From Corynebacterium glucuronolyticum (GTDB lineage Bacteria > Actinomycetota > Actinomycetes > Mycobacteriales > Mycobacteriaceae), in contig JALFAQ010000067.1 in NCBI GenBank assembly GCA_022772305.1, positions 1-64,000 on the forward strand: a DNA stretch of 64,000 nt, given 5' to 3'. The notes beneath the pieces are model-generated. The model worked only from the letters and a program-made list of their open reading frames with translations, ran no database searches and was not told where the DNA came from. Position 1 is the stretch's first letter. Every line of letters begins with the position of its first letter. Positions 17,096 to 26,127 of this stretch are shown here, one piece after another. Both the position numbers and the translations under genes were made by a program.

Positions 17096-18214
17096 ATGGC
17101 TGAAGTTCGCTTCGTGAATGCGACACGCGTCTACCCCGGTGCCACCGCGCCCAGCGTGGACAACATCAATCTGGACATTGCGGACGGGGAGTTTCTCGTT
17201 CTGGTCGGCCCGTCGGGCTGCGGCAAGTCCACCACCCTGCGTATGCTTGCGGGCCTGGAAGACGTGAATTCGGGGCAGGTGTTCATCGGGGATCGGGATG
17301 TGACAAATGTCCCGCCGAAGGATCGCGATATTGCGATGGTGTTCCAGAACTACGCCCTGTACCCGCACATGACGGTGCGGGAGAACATGGGGTTTGCGTT
17401 GAAGATCGCCGGTGTGGATAAGGCGAAGATCAACGAGCGCGTGGAGGCTGCGGCGCGGACGCTGGATCTGACGGAGTTTTTGGATCGCAAGCCGAAGGCG
17501 CTGTCCGGTGGTCAGCGTCAGCGTGTGGCGATGGGCCGTGCGATTGTGCGTAAGCCGCAGGTGTTCCTCATGGATGAGCCGCTGAGTAACTTGGATGCGA
17601 AGCTGCGTGTGCAGACCCGTACGCAGATCGCGTCGATGCAACGTGAGCTGGGCGTTACCACCTTGTACGTGACGCACGACCAAACGGAGGCCCTGACGAT
17701 GGGCGATCGCATCGCCGTGCTGAATAAGGGCGTGCTGCAGCAGGTGGGTACTCCGCGGGATCTGTACGAGCACCCGGAGAACGAGTTCGTGGCGGGCTTT
17801 ATTGGTTCGCCGGCGATGAACCTCGGCACGTTCACAGTGGAGGGCCGTACCGCCCGGCTGGGAGAAGCGCAGGTAGAGCTGCCAGAGTCCCTCGTGGGGA
17901 AGGTGGATGGCCCCGAGGTCGTCCTCGGCTTCCGCCCGGAGGCCCTTGATGTTGACCCGAACGGGCAGATCCCGGTACGGGTGGACTTCGTTGAGGAGCT
18001 GGGTAGTGACTCCTACCTGTACGGGATGCTCGTCGGCGGAGGAAACCTGTCCAGTGGTACAGACAGTAACCCCGATGCGTCGACAAGCAATAATATTGTG
18101 GTGCGGACGGCTCCGCACACGGCCCCGAAGCCGGGGAATACCGTGAAGCTGTCTATTAAGCCGGGGATGCTGCATGTGTTCTCCGCGAAGACGGGGAAGC
18201 GGATCGAGGAGTAG
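17096..18214 (+). CDS. musK: Maltose ABC transporter ATPase, MalK/MsmK type
   Basis: A 372-residue ATP-binding subunit. Seen: Walker [10 protein letters not shown] (about residues 38-46), Q-loop VFQNYALYPHMTV, signature LSGGQRQR, Walker B VFLMDEP, the switch His, and a C-terminal OB-like (TOBE) regulatory part of about 130 residues as in sugar importers. It should power maltose uptake through the two permeases downstream, as MusK2 does in C. glutamicum. A segment near residues 315-330 (SSGTDSNPDASTSNN) looks like an inserted flexible loop. Its stop overlaps the next gene start. Confidence 0.85.
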   Translation: MAEVRFVNATRVYPGATAPSVDNINLDIADGEFLVLVGPSGCGKSTTLRMLAGLEDVNSGQVFIGDRDVTNVPPKDRDIAMVFQNYALYPHMTVRENMGFALKIAGVDKAKINERVEAAARTLDLTEFLDRKPKALSGGQRQRVAMGRAIVRKPQVFLMDEPLSNLDAKLRVQTRTQIASMQRELGVTTLYVTHDQTEALTMGDRIAVLNKGVLQQVGTPRDLYEHPENEFVAGFIGSPAMNLGTFTVEGRTARLGEAQVELPESLVGKVDGPEVVLGFRPEALDVDPNGQIPVRVDFVEELGSDSYLYGMLVGGGNLSSGTDSNPDASTSNNIVVRTAPHTAPKPGNTVKLSIKPGMLHVFSAKTGKRIEE

Positions 18215-19440
18215 TGGAGATGCCGGAGAGGATGGATATCTCCGGCACTGCCCTGGCGCCGGCGCTGTTGCAATTGCCATGGGAGCTGCCGTTGGAGCAG
18301 TGGCCGGAGCGGGTTATCACCAGCCTACCGAGAGGAATTAGCCGTCATACAGTGCGTTTTGTCAACCTTCCGGATGGGGATTCGGCGCGGGTTATCGCGG
18401 TGAAGGAGATCGGGGAGAAGGTGGCGCACCACGAGTATCAGATGCTGCGTGAGCTGAATCGGATCGGTGCGCCGTCGGTGACGCCGCTGGCGGTGATTAC
18501 GGGCCGTCGGTCGCGGGAGGGGGAGGAGCTGACGGCGTGTCTGGTGACGGAGCATTTATCGTTTTCCCTGCCTTACCGGGCGGTTTTCTCCCAAAAGTTG
18601 CGCCCGGAGGTGGCCGGTAAGCTCATTGATTCGCTGGCGGTGCTCCTCGTGCGGCTCCATCTCGTGGGGTTTTATTGGGGCGATGTGAGCCTGTCCAACA
18701 CGCTTTTCCGCCGCGATGCCGATGCGTTTAGTGGCTATCTTGTCGATGCCGAGACAGGCGACCTCCCTGGTACCCTCTCGGAGTCCCGGCGGATGTATGA
18801 CGTCGATGTGGCGCGCGTCAACATCATCGGTGAGCTTATGGATCTCGAGGCCGGTGGCCTCATGGACGAGTCGATGGATCCCATCGACATCGGCGGTCGC
18901 ATCACCGAGCGCTACGGCCAGCTGTGGGACGAGCTCACCGGCGAGGAAGCCATCGATGCCAACGAGACGTGGCGGGTCAGCGATCGCATCCGCCGCCTCA
19001 ACGAGCTGGGTTTCGATGTCGCCGAGCTGAAGGTCGTGCGCGACGAGGAAGGCCAGACTGTCACCATCCGCCCGCGGGTGGTCGATTCCGGCCACCACAA
19101 CCGGGCACTTATGCGCCTGACCGGCCTCGACGTCCAGGAAAAGCAGGCGCAGCGCATGCTCAACTCCATCCACACCTACCAGGCACTCGACTTCCCCGAG
19201 CTACCCCTGGAACAGGTTGCGCACAAGTGGCTTCTCGACGTCTTCCTGCCGACCGTTCGCTTAGTTCCTCCCGCTCTGGCGAAGAAACTTGAGCCGGCTC
19301 AAATCTTCCACGAGGTCATGGACCACCGGTGGTTCATGACGGAAGCCCGCGGTGGGGACGTGTCCATGGAGGAGGCAACGGAGAGCTACATCCGTTCGGT
19401 TCTTCCCGCCCACCGGGACGAGGAGACCTTCCTCGCCTGA
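18214..19440 (+). CDS. DUF4032 protein with lipopolysaccharide-kinase-like fold
   Basis: A 408-residue protein starting with GTG 18214 on the last base of the musK stop, with an in-frame ATG at 18220. Its N-terminal half resembles small-molecule kinases: Lys in VIAVKEI, a helix Glu, catalytic-type HLVGFYWGDVSLSNTLF (about residues 149-165) and YLVDAETG (DFG-like). The second half (DUF4032) is helical. It is placed inside the mus operon, so it may phosphorylate a sugar or regulate transport, but the substrate is unknown. C. glutamicum has genes of unknown function at the same place in the mus region. Confidence 0.65.
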   Translation: MEMPERMDISGTALAPALLQLPWELPLEQWPERVITSLPRGISRHTVRFVNLPDGDSARVIAVKEIGEKVAHHEYQMLRELNRIGAPSVTPLAVITGRRSREGEELTACLVTEHLSFSLPYRAVFSQKLRPEVAGKLIDSLAVLLVRLHLVGFYWGDVSLSNTLFRRDADAFSGYLVDAETGDLPGTLSESRRMYDVDVARVNIIGELMDLEAGGLMDESMDPIDIGGRITERYGQLWDELTGEEAIDANETWRVSDRIRRLNELGFDVAELKVVRDEEGQTVTIRPRVVDSGHHNRALMRLTGLDVQEKQAQRMLNSIHTYQALDFPELPLEQVAHKWLLDVFLPTVRLVPPALAKKLEPAQIFHEVMDHRWFMTEARGGDVSMEEATESYIRSVLPAHRDEETFLA

Positions 19441-19640
19441 TAGCCCCCAAAAGTGGGGGTGTTATCCACCTAACAAATACCACCTTTCTGTGTCTTTTCT
19501 CCTACATAGCGGGCATTTGTGCTCCGTGAGGGGGTGTACCAGCGTCTGATGTTTTTTCACTTTTAGGGCAATAGTGCCTGTACACTGACGGTGATAATGG
19601 TTGATATAACCGGTAGTCAATCTTGAAGAAAGGTTTCAAC

Positions 19641-20978
19641 GTGAAAAAGATGACTCGGTTCGCCGCAGTGCTGTCCGCCGCGGCCTTCGCCGCTGCAGGG
19701 CTTGTGGGGTGCTCTGATTCGAGCAGCTCCGCTGATGGCCCCAGCGTATACTTCCTTAACGCCAAACCCGAACAGGATGCGGCGTACCAGGAGATTGCCA
19801 AGAAGTACACCGAGGAAACCGGTGTTGAGGTCAAGGTTGTGACCGCCGCTTCTGGCTCCTACGAGCAGACCATGAAGGCTGAGGTGGGCAAGAAGGACGC
19901 GCCCACGCTGTTCCAGATCAACGGCCCGGCCGGCCAGCTGCGCTGGGAGTCCTACATGGCTGATCTCACCGATGCTGAGTTCACCAAGCAGCTGAATGCG
20001 GACACCCCACCGTTGAAGAACGCGGAAGGCCAAATCATTGGTGTTCCGTTCGCTGTGGAGGGCTACGGCATCATCGTCAACGAGGAGATCTTCGATACGT
20101 ACTTCGCTCTCGACGGCGCGAAGGCAACCTCGCTGGATGAGATCAACAGCTTTGACAAGCTGAAGGAAGTCTCCGATGACATGCAGGCCCGCAAGGATGA
20201 CCTCGGCATCGATGGTGCCTTCGCTGCTGCATCGCTGGCCTCCGGAGAGGAGTGGCGCTACCAGACGCACCTTCTGAACACCCCGATGGATCAGGAGTTC
20301 AAGGATGCCGGCGTGACCGACATGGATGACATGCAGTTCACGTACAACAAGGAGTTCAAGAACCTGTTCGACCTCTACCTGGAGGATTCCACCGTCGCCC
20401 CGAGCCTCACCCCGTCCAAGGCTGTGAGTGACTCGATGGCGGACTTCGCCCTCGGCAAGGCTGCCATGGTGCAAAACGGTAACTGGGCATGGAGCCAGAT
20501 TTCCGACGTCGACGGCAACGTGGTGAAGGAAGACAAGATAAAGTTCATCCCCATGTACATGGGGCTTCCCGACGAGTCCAACCGTGGCATCTCCATCGGT
20601 ACGGAAAGCTACCTCGCCGTGAACTCCAAGGCGAGCGAGGAAGACCAGCAGGCTTCCATCGACTTCGCCAACTGGCTCTACGCCGGCGACGGCATGCAGT
20701 ACGTGGTCGATGACCTCGGCTTCATCGCACCATTCAAGGGTTTTGCTGATCTTGGCACCCCGGACGATCCGCTGGGCAAGCAGGTGGCAGAGTACATCCA
20801 GAATTCGTCCGTGAAGACGTACCCCTGGACCTTCCAGTACATGCCGTCCCAGCAGTTCAAGGACGACTTTGGTGCTGACCTTGCACAGTACGCCTCCGGT
20901 AACCTGGAGTGGGATGAAGTTGTCTCGGCCTTCGTGGAAAACTGGGCCGCTGAAAAAGAAGCAAACTGGAAAATGTAA
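19641..20978 (+). CDS. musE: Maltose-binding lipoprotein of the Mus system
   Basis: A 445-residue solute-binding protein. GTG 19641 is 7 nt after GAAGAAAGG; the alternative TTG 19623 would overlap that site. Signal peptide with lipobox AGLVGC, then a type-I binding fold (MalE-like) with GVPFAVEGYGIIVNEEI and a C-terminal NWAAEKEANWKM. It captures sugar outside the membrane and hands it to the permeases that follow. It is separated from musK by the DUF4032 gene and from musF by a hairpin. Confidence 0.85.
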   Translation: MKKMTRFAAVLSAAAFAAAGLVGCSDSSSSADGPSVYFLNAKPEQDAAYQEIAKKYTEETGVEVKVVTAASGSYEQTMKAEVGKKDAPTLFQINGPAGQLRWESYMADLTDAEFTKQLNADTPPLKNAEGQIIGVPFAVEGYGIIVNEEIFDTYFALDGAKATSLDEINSFDKLKEVSDDMQARKDDLGIDGAFAAASLASGEEWRYQTHLLNTPMDQEFKDAGVTDMDDMQFTYNKEFKNLFDLYLEDSTVAPSLTPSKAVSDSMADFALGKAAMVQNGNWAWSQISDVDGNVVKEDKIKFIPMYMGLPDESNRGISIGTESYLAVNSKASEEDQQASIDFANWLYAGDGMQYVVDDLGFIAPFKGFADLGTPDDPLGKQVAEYIQNSSVKTYPWTFQYMPSQQFKDDFGADLAQYASGNLEWDEVVSAFVENWAAEKEANWKM

Positions 20979-20990
20979 CTAGTTAAAGGG

Positions 20991-21029
20991 GGTCTCCGCG
21001 CAACTGGGCGTGGAGGCCGTCCTTTTATT
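20991..21029 (+). terminator. Intra-operon hairpin between musE and musF
   Basis: Arms 20991-21001 and 21008-21018 form an 11-bp stem (two G-T pairs), followed by GTCCTTTTATT. It sits between the binding-protein and permease genes and probably lets only part of the transcripts through. Confidence 0.7.
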
Positions 21030-21042
21030 CCGGGAGTGAGCT

Positions 21043-21888
21043 ATGCAATCCAGCCTGAAAAAGTATTTCCCCGTTTTTGTTCTCCCCACGCTCTTGGCGT
21101 TCCTTATCGCCTTCCTCGTGCCGTTCATCATCGGGTTCTTCCTGTCGTTCGCGGACTTCACGACGATTACCGACGCGACGTTCGTGGGCATTGAAAACTA
21201 CAAGGTGGCCTTCTCCGCACGTGAAGGCTTCGTCGATTCGTTCATCTTCACTGTGCTCGTCGTGGTGGTGTCCATCGTTACCGTGAACCTATTCGCGTTC
21301 GCCATTGCCTGGACGCTGACCCGCAAGCTCAAGGGAACGAACTTCTTCCGCACCGTGTTCTTCATGCCAAACCTCATCGGCGGCATCGTCTTGGGTTACA
21401 CGTGGCAGTCCATGATCAACGCTGTGCTCGCCAAATACGGTACAACGATTGTTGCCGACTGGAAATACGGCTACCTCGGCCTCATCATGCTCATCAACTG
21501 GCAGCTGGTCGGCTACATGATGATCATTTACATCGCTGGGTTACAAAACGTCCCGCCGGAGCTCATCGAGGCCGCGGAAATCGACGGCGCCGGCCGCAGG
21601 GAAATCCTGCGGCATGTGACCATCCCCATGGTTATGCCGTCGATCACAATCTGCTTGTTCCTCACCCTATCCAATACGTTCAAGCTGTTCGATCAAAACT
21701 TGGCACTTACCAATGGCGCGCCACGAAGCCAAACGGAGATGGTCGCACTCAACATTGTCAACACTATGTTTAACCGCGTCGGTTCTGAGGGTGTCGGCCA
21801 GGCCAAAGCCGTCATTTTCGTGGTGGTGGTTGTCGCCATCGCCATGTTCCAACTCCGCGCCACGCGCTCCCGGGAGGTCGAAGCGTAA
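21043..21888 (+). CDS. musF: Sugar ABC transporter permease, MalF-like
   Basis: A 281-residue inner-membrane protein with six predicted helices and the EAA motif (EAAEIDGAGRREILRHVTIPMV, about residues 179-200) that contacts the ATPase. The signal to start is GGGAGTGAGCT before ATG 21043. Overlaps musG by one base (TAATG). The pair imports maltose in C. glutamicum; substrate here inferred from operon order. Confidence 0.85.
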   Translation: MQSSLKKYFPVFVLPTLLAFLIAFLVPFIIGFFLSFADFTTITDATFVGIENYKVAFSAREGFVDSFIFTVLVVVVSIVTVNLFAFAIAWTLTRKLKGTNFFRTVFFMPNLIGGIVLGYTWQSMINAVLAKYGTTIVADWKYGYLGLIMLINWQLVGYMMIIYIAGLQNVPPELIEAAEIDGAGRREILRHVTIPMVMPSITICLFLTLSNTFKLFDQNLALTNGAPRSQTEMVALNIVNTMFNRVGSEGVGQAKAVIFVVVVVAIAMFQLRATRSREVEA

Positions 21889-22772
21889 TGACTGCACAAA
21901 CCGTAACCACACAGGCGTCGAAAAGCGACGAAGCAAAGGTTGGAACAGGAACAAAGATAGCCCTGTACAGCGTCCTCGTTTTCCTCACCGTCGTGTTCCT
22001 CGGGCCGATCTTCTTCATCATTCTCAACTCCTTCAAAAACAAACTCGCTATCGCTGACAGCCCCTTCGCGCTACCGGTCGGCGAGATGTGGGCCGGGCTG
22101 GAAAACTTCGCCGTCGGCCTCATGAAGGAGGGATTCCTGTGGGCGATCCTTTGGTCATTTGTCATCACCATCCTTTCGGTGGCGGCGATCGTCTTCTTCT
22201 CCGCCCTCACCGCCTACTACATCACCCGCGTGAAAACGTGGTGGACATCCGCCCTCTACTACCTCTTCGTATTTAGTATGGTCATCCCCTTCCAGATGGT
22301 GATGTTCCCGACGGTGAAAATTGCCGACATACTGAACCTCAACAACCCCATCGGCATCGTCGTCCTCTACCTCGGCTTCGGCTCCGGCCTGTCCGTCTTC
22401 ATGTTCTCCGGATTCGTCAAATCAATCCCCATCGACATTGAAGAAGCCGCCATGATCGACGGCTGCAGCCCCCTGCAGAACTACTTCCGCGTCGTGCTGC
22501 CCATGCTCAAGCCCACCGCCGTTACCGTCGCCATCCTCAACGCGATGTGGGTCTGGAACGACTACCTCCTCCCGTACCTCGTCATCGGCTTGTCGACGAA
22601 GTACAAGACCATCCCCGTCGTCGTCCAATCCTTCGTCGGTTCCAACGGCAACCGCGACATGGGTGCCATGATGGCCATGCTCGTCCTCGCCATCATCCCC
22701 ATCGTCATCTTCTACGTCGCCACGCAGAAACACATCATTGAAGGCGTCGCCGCCGGCGCAGTCAAGGGCTAA
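21888..22772 (+). CDS. musG: Sugar ABC transporter permease, MalG-like
   Basis: A 294-residue permease with about six membrane helices and the EAA loop (EEAAMIDGCSPLQNYFRVVLPMLKP, about residues 185-209). It heterodimerises with the upstream permease. The C-terminus ends HIIEGVAAGAVKG, the usual end of MalG-type proteins. The next gene starts immediately after its stop. Confidence 0.87.
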   Translation: MTAQTVTTQASKSDEAKVGTGTKIALYSVLVFLTVVFLGPIFFIILNSFKNKLAIADSPFALPVGEMWAGLENFAVGLMKEGFLWAILWSFVITILSVAAIVFFSALTAYYITRVKTWWTSALYYLFVFSMVIPFQMVMFPTVKIADILNLNNPIGIVVLYLGFGSGLSVFMFSGFVKSIPIDIEEAAMIDGCSPLQNYFRVVLPMLKPTAVTVAILNAMWVWNDYLLPYLVIGLSTKYKTIPVVVQSFVGSNGNRDMGAMMAMLVLAIIPIVIFYVATQKHIIEGVAAGAVKG

Positions 22773-23351
22773 ATGTTCTCACCCGACTCCCGGTTCTACG
22801 CCGCCTTTTCACTCGCAGCCGACCTGGTCACCGTCAATATCTGCATGGTGATCGCGTCGCTGCCGGTGGTCACCGCCGGCGCAGCTACCAAGGCCGGGGC
22901 CCACGTCACGAGGCAACTCGCCCGCGAGGAAGGGTCCCGGCCCTTTGCCACGTTCTGGAAGCAGTTTCGGGCATCCTTCCTCCCCTCCACGGGCTACTTT
23001 GTGGGTGCTACCTGTATCGCAGCGCTAGGAATCTACGAGATCGTCGTCATCCGTCGGGCGGAAGGCGAGCTCATTAGCCCCATGGCGGCGATCATTCTAG
23101 AAGCCGGAATCTGGTCGGGGCTTCTGGTCCTTACCATTCTCACGGCGCGGTTTTACCCTGCGTGCGACCTCAAAGGTGCCGTCATGAATGCAGTGAGGGA
23201 TCTGCCCCGCACGCTGTGTGCCGCCCTGTGCCTTGCGGCCTTACCTCTGGTGGTGATCTTCACCCCAGTGGGCCTCGGCGCCATTGTCACCTACGTGGTG
23301 CTGATTGGCCTCGCCCTGCCGTGGTATCTCATCGGATTGATCCTGAAATAG
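22773..23351 (+). CDS. musI: DUF624-type membrane protein, MusI
   Basis: A 192-residue protein with about five membrane helices, starting at the base after the musG stop. In C. glutamicum the equivalent last gene of the mus operon (musI) is needed for full maltose uptake. Fold resembles DUF624 proteins of Gram-positive sugar operons. A good terminator follows, so it ends the operon. Confidence 0.75.
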   Translation: MFSPDSRFYAAFSLAADLVTVNICMVIASLPVVTAGAATKAGAHVTRQLAREEGSRPFATFWKQFRASFLPSTGYFVGATCIAALGIYEIVVIRRAEGELISPMAAIILEAGIWSGLLVLTILTARFYPACDLKGAVMNAVRDLPRTLCAALCLAALPLVVIFTPVGLGAIVTYVVLIGLALPWYLIGLILK

Positions 23352-23359
23352 ATGAGGAG

Positions 23360-23390
23360 AAACCCCGTGCCTAATTTGCACGGGGTTTCT
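23360..23390. terminator. Bidirectional terminator after musI
   Basis: A perfect 11-bp stem (23360-23370 with 23378-23388) with T/A-rich ends on both sides lies between two convergent genes. Confidence 0.85.
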
Positions 23391-23413
23391 ACTGTTCATA
23401 ATGATTTATGCCC

Positions 23414-23959
23414 CTACCTCGGCAGGAGTGCCTGAATCTGTGGGGGAAGCAACGGGATAATCGCCGGGGCAAGTATCGCAACGAGTGCAACCGCGCCGAG
23501 GATTGAACCCGCAACGATGAGCCCTGTCTTGGCTTCTTCGGAAAGCTCTGTGCCAACCGGAGTTTTGTAATTGCGCTGGTGTATACAAGCGTCGCCTGCA
23601 TTGATGATTTCAGTTAATACCCGAATGAACTTGTAGTAGTTCTCTTCTAAGTATTCTTTGGTCTCTTTGGGAATAGGATTATCACCATAGTCGCGCAATA
23701 CATCGTCTAAAAGTTGTTGCCGCTCATCGCGAATTTGAATGAGTCTTGGAAGGCTCTGCGCAGTTCCTGCTGGAGTGTCTATTCCATACCCAGTTTGCAC
23801 ACCGCGTATGGACATCTCCTCCTGGTTGAACACATAGGTACAAACACCATCCTTGTAGGTCATTTCAACGGCGGAAGCAGCTGGTGCTGAGAGAGTGGAA
23901 AAAGCTACGGCACCTGCAACAGTGGCGGCGCTCAGTTTCTTGAGAGGAGACTTGCTCAT
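23414..23959 (-). CDS. Exported protein with C-terminal membrane segment, unknown
   Basis: A 181-residue protein. ATG 23959 begins a signal peptide (MSKSPLKKLSAATVAGAVAF, cleavage after AASA). The mature part has two conserved-looking Cys (VCTYVF and DACIHQ) that may form a disulfide, a helical middle, and a C-terminal hydrophobic stretch (about residues 150-170) ending in ALLPR. It resembles other small corynebacterial envelope proteins of unknown role, including the pair near 12 kb. No known family. Confidence 0.6.
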   Translation of the reverse strand: MSKSPLKKLSAATVAGAVAFSTLSAPAASAVEMTYKDGVCTYVFNQEEMSIRGVQTGYGIDTPAGTAQSLPRLIQIRDERQQLLDDVLRDYGDNPIPKETKEYLEENYYKFIRVLTEIINAGDACIHQRNYKTPVGTELSEEAKTGLIVAGSILGAVALVAILAPAIIPLLPPQIQALLPR

Positions 23960-24033
23960 GTAAATAACCGTATCCCGAAATATGAGAAAACGTATGGCCA
24001 ACTGTGAAAAACCTGTTTGTCTTTTTAAGCGGT

Positions 24034-24066
24034 AAAAAATGGCAGTGACCATGCAGGTCACCGCCA
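24034..24066 (-). terminator. Terminator of trpD
   Basis: Reading the minus strand, an 11-bp stem (24066-24056 with 24050-24040, one mismatch) precedes a run of six T. Confidence 0.85.
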
Positions 24067-24080
24067 GTTTCTTGTTTTGC

Positions 24081-25109
24081 CTATGCGAGGTCGTGGGAGG
24101 CTTTGATGAAGTCCTCCAGCTTCTGAAGGGCCTTACCGGTATCGATGAGCTCAGCGGCGAGGGAGATACCGTCGGCGAGCGTTTCGGTCTTGTCTCCCGT
24201 GAAGAGGGCGGCACCGGCGTTCATGAGGACGGCGGTGCGGTGCGGGCCCCGATCCTTACCGGCGAGAACATCGCGGGTGATCTGGGCGTTTTCCTCCGGA
24301 TCGCCACCGACGAGATCCTTCTTCTCACAGCGCTCGAGGCCGAAGTCTTCGGGTTTAATAACGGAGGTGCGGAAGTAGCCGTCGCGAATCTCGCAGATGG
24401 TGGACGGTGCGGATGCGGAAATCTCGTCCATGACGTCCTGGCCGAAGACAACTAGGCCTCGGCGCACGCCCTGGTGGGAGAGGACCTTGGCCAGCGGTTC
24501 GACGAGGTACTCGGAGTAGACACCAAGGACGAAGCGCTCCGGCTTTGCCGGACTCGTCAGGGGGCCGAGGATGTTGAATACGGTGCGGAAGCCGAGCTCC
24601 TTGCGCAGACTTGCCACGTGCTTCATGGACTGGTGGTACTGCTGAGCGTAGAGGAACGCAATGTTGACCTCTTTAAGGAGCTTGTTTACAAGCTCCGGAT
24701 CCTGGTGAATATTCACGCCAAGCGCATTCAGCACGTCCGAGGCGCCGGACTTGCTTGTCGCCGCCGCGTTGCCGTGCTTACACACGGTCACGCCACCGGC
24801 AGCGGCCACTATGGCAGAGGTTGTCGAAATGTTGAAGGTGTGCGCGTTGTCGCCACCCGTGCCGACGATCTCCAGGACTTCAATGCCGGGATGCTCAACC
24901 TGGGTCGCGTGGTTGCGCATAGCTTCCGCAGAGCCCATGATCTCGTCGATAGTCTCGGCGTTGGAGGACTTGGTGGACAGTGCAGCTAAGTAGGCGGCGT
25001 TCTGGCTGGGGGAGGATTCCCCGCTCATAATCTCATCCATGACGGCATACGCCTCGTCATAAGTGAGATCTTCCTTAATCACCAGTTTTTTCAATGCTTC
25101 GCTGATCAC
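24081..25109 (-). CDS. trpD: Anthranilate phosphoribosyltransferase
   Basis: A 342-residue enzyme transferring phosphoribose to anthranilate, second step of tryptophan synthesis. Diagnostic: [14 protein letters not shown] (PRPP-binding, about residues 83-96), [23 protein letters not shown] (about 107-129). I chose GTG 25109: AGGAAG lies 6 nt upstream. It stands alone here with no other trp genes, so it may be a second TrpD copy or a split trp operon. A promoter (TTGTGG 25170-25175, TACAAT 25148-25153 on the minus strand) precedes it. Confidence 0.88.
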   Translation of the reverse strand: MISEALKKLVIKEDLTYDEAYAVMDEIMSGESSPSQNAAYLAALSTKSSNAETIDEIMGSAEAMRNHATQVEHPGIEVLEIVGTGGDNAHTFNISTTSAIVAAAGGVTVCKHGNAAATSKSGASDVLNALGVNIHQDPELVNKLLKEVNIAFLYAQQYHQSMKHVASLRKELGFRTVFNILGPLTSPAKPERFVLGVYSEYLVEPLAKVLSHQGVRRGLVVFGQDVMDEISASAPSTICEIRDGYFRTSVIKPEDFGLERCEKKDLVGGDPEENAQITRDVLAGKDRGPHRTAVLMNAGAALFTGDKTETLADGISLAAELIDTGKALQKLEDFIKASHDLA

Positions 25110-25147
25110 AGGGCACTTCCTATTCGTGGGGGATTTTCGTAGCACTC

Positions 25148-25175
25148 ATTGTACGGTCGGGAAGCCCCTCCACAA
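25148..25175 (-). promoter_or_regulatory. Promoter of trpD
   Basis: On the minus strand TTGTGG and TACAAT are 16 nt apart, with a leader of about 30 nt to the GTG start. Part of a 8-bp hairpin (25162-25182) lies within the -35/spacer. Confidence 0.5.
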
Positions 25176-25237
25176 GGGGCTTTGCATCAGCGGGGGGAAA
25201 GCGGGGGTAATTAGGGGAATGAGTGTTCTAATGCCAG

Positions 25238-25879
25238 CTATCGGGCCACGAGGGCCGAATGCAGGAACTGTTTTGTCGTCTCCAACAGCTGGTCAGTGGG
25301 CAGATCTGCTGCGTAGATGTGGCGACGCTCCTCGTAGTACTCCGTCGCCAACGTGTACTGCAGTGAAACGAATTGATTATCTACGAGGAGGGCGAGATAT
25401 TCGGCGGGTACGTCGTCGCATATTTCGCCGGTTCCCTGTCCGTGTTTGATGACGGTGAGGTACTGTTTTTCTGTGTAGTGCTCCAGTTCAGCGGTTGTTT
25501 CCTTGATGGAGGCTCGGTAGCCCGGGGCGCCCATTGCACGGCAGATTTGGATGGATTCGCGCTCGGTGATGCTGGTTTCGCCGATGATGTCGATGAGCTT
25601 GTCGATCATTTCCAGCAGGCTCGCATCCGATTGGAGGATCGGTGCTGTTTTGGCTTCGATGGTGGCGGATCCTCGTTGAACCATGTAGAGGAAAAGGTCT
25701 GCTTTGGTGGGGAAATAATTGAATAATGCGCCGACGGAGATGCCGGCATCCTTGGCGATCCGGTTGATGTTGGCTTGCTCGTAGCCGTGGGTGGCGAATT
25801 CTGTCGTCGTCGCTATGATGTGATCCCGCTTGTCTTCCGGCAGATTGAAGAACCTGCTCGTTCCTCTAACCGGCGCCAT
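25238..25879 (-). CDS. TetR-family regulator
   Basis: A 213-residue protein. The N-terminal helix-turn-helix (about residues 20-60) contains NINRIAKDAGISVGALFNYFPTKADLF, the usual TetR recognition segment. The ligand domain follows. ATG 25879 is used because GGCGGAGG lies upstream; a longer start at 25918 exists. A perfect inverted repeat lies 38 bp before the gene, making self-repression likely. It is divergent from the esterase/aminoacyl-lipid synthase pair, which may be its targets. Confidence 0.8.
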   Translation of the reverse strand: MAPVRGTSRFFNLPEDKRDHIIATTTEFATHGYEQANINRIAKDAGISVGALFNYFPTKADLFLYMVQRGSATIEAKTAPILQSDASLLEMIDKLIDIIGETSITERESIQICRAMGAPGYRASIKETTAELEHYTEKQYLTVIKHGQGTGEICDDVPAEYLALLVDNQFVSLQYTLATEYYEERRHIYAADLPTDQLLETTKQFLHSALVAR

Positions 25880-25916
25880 CGTGTTCCCAGCCTCCGCCCA
25901 TAACAGGCACTTAACC

Positions 25917-25936
25917 ATAGACTTTTTATTGTCTAT
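25917..25936. promoter_or_regulatory. Candidate TetR operator (perfect inverted repeat)
   Basis: ATAGAC-N8-GTCTAT is a perfect 6-bp inverted repeat within 20 bp, just upstream of the regulator gene. TetR proteins typically bind such palindromes next to their own gene. Confidence 0.6.
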
Positions 25937-26127
25937 CCCTGGTAGCAGTCGCCCGTGTCTGGCAGCTCATTTTTCGCCCGAATGGGGACTCTTAAATACA
26001 GGTTAACAACTAAATCTGTGTCAAAACCCTGTGGGTAGGCATCCGCCCCGCCACCAATTACGCACCAGTTTTCCAAACCCTCCTTCTTCGCTTGGCACCC
26101 ACCCCCAGCCGTGCGTATATTTTCCTC

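Noticed and set aside
19462..19470. DnaA box near the end of the DUF4032 gene
   Set aside because: TTATCCACC has one mismatch and stands alone; likely chance.
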